A stretch of DNA of 64,000 nucleotides from assembly GCA_029891345.1 (NCBI GenBank), contig CM056993.1, forward strand, positions 225,627,924 to 225,691,923, read 5' to 3'. The translations under genes were made by a program, and so were the position numbers. The DNA is from Dryococelus australis. Its lineage: Eukaryota > Arthropoda > Insecta > Phasmatodea > Phasmatidae. This document shows positions 54,836 through 64,000 of the stretch, in pieces; the first letter of the stretch is position 1, and each line of letters starts with the position of its first letter. The notes beneath the pieces are model-generated. The model did not search any database, had not been told where the DNA came from, and worked only from the letters and a program-made list of their open reading frames with translations.

Positions 54836-57560
54836 AACTATTATGTGTGATGACCTGGGAATATTCATTGGTTGACTGGTTTGGTGGTTTGTCTTGATTG
54901 TATGGCCAATAATTACGGTAGTAGCGATGTCTGAAATGTGTGATTGGGACATTGCAGTAGTTTTGGTCGATTGTAGAAGGGAGTTTTGTTTGACGAAATA
55001 CCTTTGTCTCCGAGTGTGACATTCTTCTATGCCTGTAAAACTGAAGGGCAGGAGGTATGTAACAGGTGTGGTGGTCAGTCTAGAAGGTTGAAATGTATGG
55101 CTTGAATATTATGTTGGTCAGTCTGATAGTATGAACTGTATGTAGGCTTATCATTGGTAGAGGTGTCTTAGAATGTAAGCCATTATGTTAATTGGTATGA
55201 CCTGATCACATGTCCGGTTGTTTTGGCAATATGACAAAAGTGTATCTTCCGTGGTGTAGGGAGAATGGTTTAATTGTGTAATTAGTTTTTAAGAGCAGAA
55301 TGTTTCGATGTGATGTTTAATTAGTATGGCAGTGCTAGAATGCTTAGATGATATGGTTGGTTAATATGCTTAGATGTTATGATATTGTATCTGGGAATTA
55401 AGAATGTACATATGTCATAGATGGTTTTATTGTTAGTATTGATCTAATGATAGAATGGTTGGAGCTTATGATTGGAATATTTTGATTGGCTTGGCTGCTG
55501 GTATGGATTGATTGTATGTGTAACTAGCGAAGTTAGATGCGCTGAAATGGTAGTCAATATAGTTTACTGTTATGATTAATTAGTAAGTCTGAGTTATGGT
55601 GGTTGATATGGTCTGTATCAATAACAGCATGTATGATGTGTGCTTGGGTTAGAGCGAACAATATGGTTTGGGCTGTATGTTATATTTGGTTGGTATGGAT
55701 ATCTGCTGTGGTGGTTCGGTGATATATTCCGACGGAATAGTATTTAGTATGCTGGGTTGTATCGCTTTCAATGATGCATGACTAAGGCAAGCTAATGTCA
55801 TGATGAAAAGTTACATCTGTTTTGATACTGAGTACCAATGAGTTATCGATATGGTTAAGTATGTTGGAGGTATTTTACCTGGTTTGTTGGTTGATAGAGT
55901 GATTTACGTTAATGACTGGCATGTTGGAGTGTTGTTACCTAGTATGTTTTGTTGGTGGTGTTATTGGAAGTTGTGAAGTGTTATGAAACATATAGTTATG
56001 TTGCATATGCAATATTATCTGTATGGCATGACTGAAGTATGCTAGGTTATGGTTGGTATAGTACCTAGTACGCCTAGTCAGCAGGGTTACTCATATTTTG
56101 TATTGTATGTCCTAAGTGTGTTGGTCAGCATTTTATTGGTATGGATAGTGAGTTATCCAGCATCTGTTTGCATGGTTAGATGGATCGATGGAGCTATAGA
56201 GTAATTTAAGAGTCATTTTGGAGTCGTGTAGAGAAATTTGGAATACTTTAGGAGGAATTTAGAGTCATTTTGGTGTCATTTAGAGTCATTTTGGAGTCAA
56301 TTGGAGTAATTTATGGGTCATTCTTCATGGGTCAATGGGTAATTTATGGGTGGCAGTGCAGATTGACAGAGAATATGGAATGGGTGTTAGGTTATGTGCT
56401 GGATTCAACTGTATATTTGCTCGAATTATGATGGATAGTATGATTGATGTGTTTGGTGTTATGGTTAAATTAAGTTTTTCTTTTGGCAATAGGCGATGAT
56501 ATGTAGGTTGGCCTGGTATCAGTCAGTAATGATGGTTTTACAGATGGTAAGAATGTTTGTATTGCGAGTTCGTCTGGACTACAAAAGTTGCTCGGTACAC
56601 TTTTATTAATATGGGTGGTATGGTTGGATTTTGGGTGATATGTTTCCCAATATATTTGTATTGTGATTGTTGGGATATGTGAAATAGGGTGGACAATATG
56701 TATGTTTGTGTAGGTGAGTTCTCAATTTCTAAGGCATACTTGAATTAAATGTATTAGGTATAGGGGGTCAGTGTATTTCGACAGATGTCAGTCGGCTTGG
56801 TGGATAGTATGAGAAGAAGTTGATTGTGTTATTGGTATGGACTGTATGTTTATTTTTGTATTGTTTGTGTGGGCGAATGGTTCAGTTATGCTAGAGTTAT
56901 ATTGGGTGGCATGGTTGGTAGTTATAAGCGGTGTTGATTGGTAGAACAAGAATAATTGGTGTTAGGTTATGGGTTGGCCTCAGCTGTATAGTTGCTCGAG
57001 TTATATTGGATAGTTCATGAGGGCAAGGCAGACAATACTGCTGTAATTAGCGTATTTGGTAATGCGTCTATATATTCATATAAGAAGATGAAGATGGAAC
57101 TTGGTGATCAGATTTGGTTGTATCGGAAATTAGTTGGTACTGCTGGTGACATCTGACTTACATATTATCGTGTATATTGCTGTGTGATTTGTTCATCTGA
57201 GTTGTATGATTAGGTGATATAGCTATAAAACATTTAGTTTTGTTTGTAAAGTTTGATGATAGGTGTTTTACAAGTGGATGGCATGGTATGTGCAAATGAG
57301 TTTTGTGATGCGAGAGAGTTTTGGGAATATTGATGGATATAATGTTTTCTGGTGGAATATTTGTTTTGTTGGTCTGGTGTTATAATCTATTGACATGAGA
57401 TTTCGTTAAGATTGAATAACTATCGAGTGTATAGTGTGATGGTCGTGGCATTATTTGGCTGTGCGTTTGCTAATGCATGATGTCTTGTCAGAGTAATTCG
57501 CTGGAATATTTCATTGGAATTAATATATGATTACTTTTTTGTCATGGATGGCTTTACAAC
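54836..57560 (+). repeat. C-poor, G/T-rich strand-asymmetric domain
   Basis: For 2.7 kb the + strand is short of C: 55561-55620 has 4 C and 15 G, 56881-56940 has 4 C and 20 G. Words such as TATGGTTGGTATGG recur. Two copies of a GTGTTAGGTTATG ... TTGCTCGA unit lie at 56380-56470 and 56940-57030, about 580 bases apart, and one in reverse at 44830-45130. GAGTCATTTTGGAGTC-type repeats occur at 56210-56310. No coding potential on the + strand. Confidence 0.7.
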
Positions 57561-58339
57561 TTAAGACTGTTTTGGCTGGAAGAATGTTTAGTAATATCTG
57601 TTTGACATGTTTGTGAGGAATAAGGAACATTTTTGAGCATTGTTTTTAGGAATGAGGAATGTTTTTGAGGAAAAAGTGAAATTTTTGAGAAATCTTTTCG
57701 AAATGGTTTCATGATAATGTCTGCTAGTATGGTTTCTTAGTAGTGTATGTATTTTGTCAATTTCTACAAGTATTAAAATAATTGATGAGAAATAAAGTTT
57801 ATTTATGTGTGTGTGTGTGTTTGTAGGTGTGTCCGTTTTTAAATACATGTCACAAATGTTTAATAGTATTTGCTTCTATTATAATAAAATGTTTCTAGGA
57901 GTGAGTGGTCAAATTGTTTGGTAACATAGGTCAAAATGATTGCTATGAGGATTCACACTGTATGCTAGAAAGACAAAATGATTGCAAAGAGGGTATATAG
58001 GTTTAATACACATACAGATAATGATTTGTAAAGGCAAATAGACAGACACATGATGATGGATGAATATTCTCACCTAGCCCTCTGAGTAGGGAAATTTAAA
58101 CTACATTTGCGTTGGTAAAGAAGCTTGGTAGGTAAACATTTTCCTGGAGTGATATCGGAAAGCAATTAAATAAAAGAAATAAATCTGAATGTTTTGGCTG
58201 GGAATCGAACTTATGTTATTTCGAATATGGGAATAAATATAGTATTTTCCTTCCTGTTGCATGCTAATAATTATTTATAATCCACTTTGAGATTTGCATA
58301 AATATAATTATTTACCTTACATGGTACATCCTACGATCA
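57561..58339. other. Non-coding stretch
   Basis: TG-rich tract at 57806-57822. TGGGAATCGAAC at about 58199-58210 is a reversed B-box-like word with no A box. No gene seen. Confidence 0.35.
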
Positions 58340-59027
58340 GTTTGTTTTCACAGATGATTTTTCATATATTGTAATTTTGTTTTCCATATGATGGTAACTT
58401 CACGAAATGTATTACAGTTTAGGTAGTTCCTTAAATCTGTTTGTTTGGGTGTTTACATGTATTCTGAAAAATATATGTGTACCTAACTACATGTAATTAA
58501 TAACTCTGTAACACTAAGTGAACAATGTAACCCTGTATCTAAACATTTTTTCCCTGAAGGGGAGTAGATTCCCTACCTAACCAACTACTTTAAAAATTAA
58601 CCCCAACATATGATTATATAAAACAAACAGTTAAGAAGATTTTTAAAAGTTTAAAGATATGCTTTTCATAAGTAATTTTGTCTCCATGTATGTTACTTAC
58701 TTCACAAAAAGTATAAAGGGTTGATGTGTTTAGACAGTTGGTGTAGATTGGGACCGTGGAGAGATGTTTATGCCTCGATTGAAAGTCCGATCACTACTAA
58801 AACTAGGGTTGACAAAATGGGGTTTGATGGTGTTTCATCCGATGGTTCACCACCATACTGGAACATTAGCGATCGGTTCCTATTTGAAAGATTTTTACAA
58901 AAAATATAATGTTTTAAGCTCTCATCTTAAGAGTAGTTTAATTTCACAGGAGATGATTTTTCATATGTCATTTGGTCCCCGTATATTAGCACATTTACGA
59001 AAAGTATAAAAGCTCGATGTGTTTATG
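58340..59027 (+). repeat. Three diverged repeats about 300 bp apart upstream of the zinc-finger array
   Basis: Blocks starting near 58342, 58655 and 58948 share a GATGATTTTTCATAT-like start, a CCATATGATG / CCATGTATG / CCCGTATAT middle and CACGAAA / CACAAAAAGTATAAA / TACGAAAAGTATAAA; the last two also share TCGATGTGTTTA or TTGATGTGTTTA. The last block runs into the zinc-finger frames, so the unit may be an exon flank that was duplicated. Confidence 0.6.
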
Positions 59028-60114
59028 TAGTTACTTCATTATGTTTGGGATGTTAAAGACAAATATGTCGGATATGCGCTCTTCAGAAGAAACCTCAAAG
59101 AAAACATTGGATATGAAGCAAAAGTATTATTGTTGTGAAAATGAGTATGTCGATGAGGAAACATTACTATCTCACCAACATAAATGTCTCAGAAAACCTA
59201 TTCGCCATCTACACCGGTGTTTGAAATGTTTCATAGAACTGATAAACTAAACCTACATGTTATGAGATGCGGCGGATTTAATCCAGCATTGGATGAACCA
59301 TCGCCTGGATTTCAGTCTCAACGCTGCTGTAAAAACTTTAAATATAGTCGCAATATGCATTTTCATGAAAGAAGTAGCTGTGTAAAGAATCGTGAGTTTA
59401 TAGTTTATTGCTGCACACCATGTGATCATAAATTTACATGGAATTCTACATAAGCAAGGCATTCAGCGGTAGGTAAAGGTAATGCTTCAAGGGGAATACA
59501 ACCTGTATGTCATTTCTGTGGACAAAAATTTATCACCTATCGCTAAGTAAATTGGCATGACATGAGAGCATTTTACAAGTATCCTCAAATGGAAATATAC
59601 CTATGTAGGATATGTTTACATTTGTTTAAGTAAGAGAATACATTAAGGAAGCACGAGAGTAATTGCAAAATTTCCTTAAGAAGAAGAGCAAGGAGTGAAT
59701 CGATTACATCGCCGCCCACTAGATTGGAAGAGGATGCACTACCTTATCACCAGTATAATTGCTGCGAGAATTAATTTACTTCACTTCGCAAACTGAGAAG
59801 ACCCTAAATAAATGCCAGTCAGTCTGTGTATACAGATCATATACCACTTGAAAAACATAAGTTAACTTGATGCAAAAATGCCGGGTTGGAGAAGTCGATG
59901 GTGTCTGGATATCAGTGTCGTTAATGTTTGAAGTTATTCACTTTATGTTTTCATATGTATTATTATTAATATGTATTAGTAATGATGAGCAATTATTTAA
60001 AAAGAAATCTGAGTGATTTGTACACCAATGTATGTTGTGCGAATGTTTATTTACAAGAAAGTCTATATTAGTCCAACATACAATTAAATGTAAACATAAT
60101 ATAACTAAGAGGTG
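59017..60114 (+). pseudogene. Decayed array of C2HC zinc fingers
   Basis: Finger-like units follow each other on the + strand. The clearest are LCRICLHLFK, stop, ENTLRKHESNC (about 59595-59665) and CMLCECLFTRKSILVQHTIK ending in C (about 60029-60091). Both fit C-x2-C-x12-H-x3-C. Others are CTPC...RH (59415-59463), CHFC...WH (59508-59556) and degraded ones near 59127, 59215, 59320 and 59757. The His-x3-Cys ending is the C2HC form seen in several insect BTB-type transcription factors with alternative finger exons. About nine units in 1.1 kb, with stops in most, say pseudogene or relic exons. No BTB domain is in the window. Confidence 0.6.
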
Positions 60115-60978
60115 ATTGTATTTCATGATTTCTGTATATATTCGTGGGTAATATGTAAATATTGTAAAATATTTTAAGGGTGTAATAAATATGATGTGAT
60201 GATATTCTGTTTTATTTTTTTCATTTGGTATGATGAATGGTTTGTTTGAAGTGTTGTAGAATATATAAAGGAATTAATTAACATTTGGTTGGATATACAA
60301 ACATTATGATATACTGGATACGTGTTTGCTGTCTGCTCTACATGATAATAAGTTCATTTGAAAGAAAGTAAATTTGAAAATGGTTGGAGTTGATATTGCT
60401 ATCGCCGGATGAGTTTTGAAGTTTTATTGAGTAGATAACAAATTTAAACAAATATTGGTTAATAAGAATTAGCGTGTGTATCACAATATTTTCACGAGAT
60501 GTGGGGTGATGTGATGCAAAATGATTACTAACGAAAAATTGGTTGGTTATAGAATTCCGTACATGGAGACAAAATTATGGTAAGTAAGATTATTAACTTT
60601 TTACCACAGAAAATTTTGGTTCACATGTTAAGGTTATGTGTAGTTTAGTGAATTTTAATTTATTTTTAAATGTGTTACTATACAAGCCATACAAAAATTA
60701 TTAAATTTTCAAAATAATTTTTATTGTTATTTTATATTAAAGTATGTGTTTGTGTGTTTAACTGTGCGAGTGTGTTGTACCAGATAAGGTACAAATTCTA
60801 CTCAAAGCATTAACAAACGGTAATTCACTTGATTGGAGTTATTCACATGCCCATGAACATACAATTGCATCAGAAGCTTTCTCAATAAAAAAAAAAGACA
60901 AATTAACGTAATAATAGCCGAGTATGAAATAAATTTAATATTAAAAAGGCCTAGTAAAACATGCAAAATTTTTTAATC
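60115..60978. other. AT-rich non-coding stretch
   Basis: No gene recognised. Confidence 0.4.
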
Positions 60979-61164
60979 TTACACTTTAGTGATAATTGAA
61001 TGTAACAATCCTTCAAACATAACACTCATTGCCCCTTCACCAGAATAAAATAAGGTACCATTAAATACAAAGCTAACTGTATCACAATCAGAAATGAGCC
61101 TCTTAGCTAATATTACACGTACTATAACACCATTCATTAAATAGTGATATAATGAAAACCCCAA
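60979..61164 (-). other. Short open frame, coding status doubtful
   Basis: Sixty-one codons (for example AKRLISDCDTVSFVFNGTLF) with mixed composition. There are no clear splice sites on either side and I recognise no family. It may be a transposon fragment or chance. Confidence 0.2.
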
Positions 61165-62230
61165 TAATTAATACCTGCCACAACTATGTTGGCATAAAAT
61201 GTTTCCACTATCATGAGGCCACATTAATTAACAATGAAACGCATGACGTTAAACACTGATGCTAACCTTTTAAATTCTTTACCGAGGGCTTGATTATGCA
61301 TATGATATTTGACATGAGTATTTTCAGATCGTACAGCTTTGGTTATCATAAATACTAAGACAAAATATGACCCTTACGCCATCAATATTATCTTTCCAAT
61401 ACAAAACTTTAAATCATTAAAGTGCTTGAAAATATTAACGAGCCTAAAATAAAGCACTACCAAATAGATTAAGGCACACCAAAAATATTACAAGTAAAGG
61501 TACATGTTGCGGTTGCTTTCGCCCGTCAAGGTGCAACACACATAAAAGAACATATAAAAACAATAAAAAATGACAACAAGCTGGTTGATAGCTTTGCAAA
61601 GTCCATAAAAGCAAACCACTTTAAAATTAACTTTCATTACATAACTCAACACAGTGAATGAACAGTATTTTTTTTTGTATCAAACACACACATTATTAGC
61701 AATATCTAAAACCACGCCACAGCACAAATTTGGACCGTGCAGCCTAAATAGTCTCTAATCCTGACAAAGCTACAGCATACCCAGCAAACGTTAGCACTCC
61801 ATTACACGGCAAACAACCAAAATCTAACTGGCCATAATTGTGCACAATGTTCCACCGCTCACCGATCTGAATGTGTCGCCGACACCTTCCAGGCGCAATA
61901 TTATAAACATATAAAAATATATTTTGCTAAATTAATTGACACTGACAGTATCATGCTAATGTACCATGCCCCTCGTCGTAATCTCAATCATGGTGACCAC
62001 GCTGTAGAATGGCATGGCAGGTGATATCGACGCTGGCTCCAAGCAAGAATGAGCGTGTGCCCAATCAGTAGTAAAATTCGAATCGCAACATAGAGAGGGC
62101 AAGCGAGGTAGGGAGAGCGACATCATGAGAAGGGAGAGGAGACCCAAACATACAGCGAGGTAGGAAGGTGGCGCTGTGCGCTGCGATGGTAAAAAGTACT
62201 TCACTCCTGGCAGGAATTTTAAATACCATT
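61165..62230. other. Non-coding stretch
   Basis: No gene recognised. 61990-62200 is GC-richer, with a GAGAGGGCAAGCGAGGTAGG / CAGCGAGGTAGGAAGG pair of imperfect repeats. Confidence 0.35.
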
Positions 62231-62232
62231 GC

Positions 62233-62415
62233 AATGTCACTGTGTATGTGTGTTATTATGTGTGTATATTTGACTGTGTATGTGTGTTATACTGAATGTT
62301 TGTATGTGTGCATTATACTGTCTGTCTGTGTGTAAATGAGTTATATGTGCGTTCATGTGTGTAGGTGTTTCTACATTTGTATGTGATTGTATGATATACT
62401 GTGTCTGTGAGCTGT
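62233..62415 (+). repeat. TGTGTATG-type degenerate microsatellite
   Basis: ACTGTGTATGTGTGTTAT recurs at 62239 and 62274, followed by further TG- and TGTA-rich sequence. Confidence 0.85.
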
Positions 62416-62549
62416 CCCCATAAGCTTGCCTGTCATCCGGAGTAATGTTCGCAGGATTACTTGACATCATTACCTATTATATTAATACACAAATCTATTT
62501 ACCTTGTACGGTCTCGCTCGTCATTCATTGATCGATTTTCAAACTATTG

Positions 62550-64000
62550 AGAGTTGAATAACCCAGATTGCATTACATGATCCGAAGCATTTTAATAGCA
62601 TTGTCATTGATATAATATTAAGACAGTTATTCACCGACTCTCGCTATTCCCATGGTCCATTAACGATAGCCTTTCAAACACACCCTCCTTGAACTTTTCG
62701 TTAACCTTGATCTTAATCGCGCAGGCTCAGCATTCACTGTTTGGTTATTAAAACGAATAAAAACTGAATAAAGATGTGTAGCAGAATAGTATTAACACTG
62801 AGCAGTGCATTTTTACGTCACACTGTTAAACTTTCAACTAATAATAGTAACAATAGCCAGTTGCGATTCGCGAACCTAAGTTGAGCGGTTTCAAACTTAT
62901 ATTAGTGAAATTTGAAAAAAGAACCGCATTTTATATACTAACACTATCTCTTTGAGTTTGTAGTTAGTGTTTGTCATTTCTCTCGTGTGCTATTGATTTT
63001 TGACTTGTACAATGTATGAGCATTTTATAAACACTAAATTGAGTAATTTTACTTCATAGTCATTTTACTTCATGAACAGAATTATTTATTAAACATTTTT
63101 CATATGTGGAATAAATATTGATATCACCAGTCGTAGAACGAAGTAAACATATAATTTTGTTTAAACAAATATAAGGGAAATGTTTTCAACACCACGCAAT
63201 CTCTCATATTATACTTAGCTATAAAACGTTGACAAGGCTGGACTGCGTTTCTACCCCCCTAGAGAAGCAGAGCGGGCAGTGGAAAGGGCGGGAGAGGGAG
63301 AGAGAGAGACGGGATACACGGGAAACAAGGGAGATTTTCTTGCATTCTGGTGCCCATTGGTGACGATTTTTGAACTACACACTTCAGTTCAGCAGCAGAA
63401 TCGGGCGGATGGCTGGTGTCTTTTGCTCCTTTCCATAAATGAAAATACGGTGACATGTGCGGGTAAGAAAGGCGTATTTGAATATCTCCCAAGCTGTGCT
63501 CGTGCGACGGGTTGGATGGCGAGCGATCTTGAAATTGCAAAGCATTGTGGTAGCTTGGAAACATTTGTTACTTCCATTCCTTCAGGATAATGACATCGAT
63601 TTCTATGGAGTTTTGATGTTAATTAGAAAAGAAATATTAAAAACTTGTTGAAATTATTTGCAGACTGAGACGATCGCCCCTGTACTAGTAGGGGGGTCGA
63701 TGTTGGGCCGTGGGTCACACGGTTGGAGACGTAGTTCGGCGTTCACGGATACCCCATTTGAATTTTCTTTATATTACCTACTTTTCAAACCTCCAACACT
63801 CTCCGAGTTAAAGTCATATGAGGAATCATTTACTGGCACAGTGGGACACAGAGTTTACATGAAAAAATACATGGCAACACTTCCACTATTTTTTCAAATA
63901 TAATGTGTGTGCAGTAAGTCTTCTTCTCTTAATACTATAATTTATTAAGAGATGATGTAAAAATGGAAATATGAGGAGTCATTGCTTATAATTCAGAAGA
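62550..64000 (-). repeat. Inverted repeat arm 2 (partner 40440-41729), cut by the window end
   Basis: Reverse complement of the 40.4-41.7 kb block: GAATAACCCAGATTGCATTA (62559), TCGCTATTCCCATGGTCCAT (62640), GACCCACGGCC in reverse near 63700 and GGAGTCATTGCTTATAATTC at the very end. Its far end lies beyond the window. A frame at 63259-63564 on the minus strand is composition-driven and is not kept in arm 1. Confidence 0.8.

Noticed and set aside
61956-62240. 94-codon minus-strand frame at 62 kb
   Set aside because: Its Leu/Ser-rich translation lies over imperfect GA-rich repeats, with no domain and no splice signals.

Overview
The window looks like nuclear DNA of an insect with a large, AT-rich, transposon-filled genome. 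It has no bacterial gene layout, no dense ORFs and no long intact reading frame. What can be recognised is decayed mobile DNA: four Ty3/gypsy-type LTR retroelements (one with an envelope-like gene), a Tc1/mariner-like element, a Helitron, pogo- and PIF/Harbinger-like ends, tRNA-derived fragments and satellites. One short repeat near 35.3 kb resembles a sequence I associate with grasshopper, cricket and stick-insect genomes. That makes a polyneopteran host plausible but not proven.

Layout. 1.7-7.96 kb: element A, a minus-strand gypsy-type element with LTR, C15 polypurine tract, integrase, RNase H, RT, protease and gag, broken in every domain. 8.0-10.6 kb: element B, a second and unrelated minus-strand gypsy element, fused to the 5' edge of A. 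11.49-20.77 kb: element C, plus strand and of the same family as A, with two LTRs of about 1.5 kb and a PHD-type zinc finger in its gag leader. 22.31-23.75 kb: Tc1/mariner-like element with terminal inverted repeats. 24.28-24.43 kb: a well-bounded internal coding exon of a host gene on the minus strand. 25.04-25.63 kb: a short Helitron carrying the end of a helicase gene. 26.5-28.4 kb: possible PIF/Harbinger-type element. 29.92-31.07 kb (minus): a nuclease-like gene with a Cys-rich tail and two stop codons, bordered by a minisatellite. 31.9-33.5 kb (minus): a decayed AT-rich protein gene, perhaps from a virus-like element. 33.5-44.8 kb: mostly non-coding, with minisatellites, a satellite, tRNA-like fragments and one arm of a 1.3-kb inverted repeat whose partner closes the window (62.55-64 kb). 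45.3-53.1 kb: element D, plus strand, errantivirus-like, with gag, pol, env and one LTR, lacking its 5' end. 54.8-57.6 kb: a C-poor, G/T-rich stretch belonging to a repeat family also present in the opposite orientation at 44.8-45.1 kb. 59.0-60.1 kb: a decayed array of C2HC zinc fingers.

How it fits together. The only candidate host coding sequence is the exon at 24.28 kb, a weaker exon at 53.7 kb, and possibly the nuclease-like and zinc-finger genes. Everything else fits intron or intergenic DNA filled by successive insertions, which are then fragmented by indels, stops and local tandem duplications. I saw no CRISPR array, rRNA, intact tRNA or operon. The least explained features are the PHD finger in element C, the strand-asymmetric repeat family, the paired palindromes inside element D and the 31.9-33.5 kb gene remnant.
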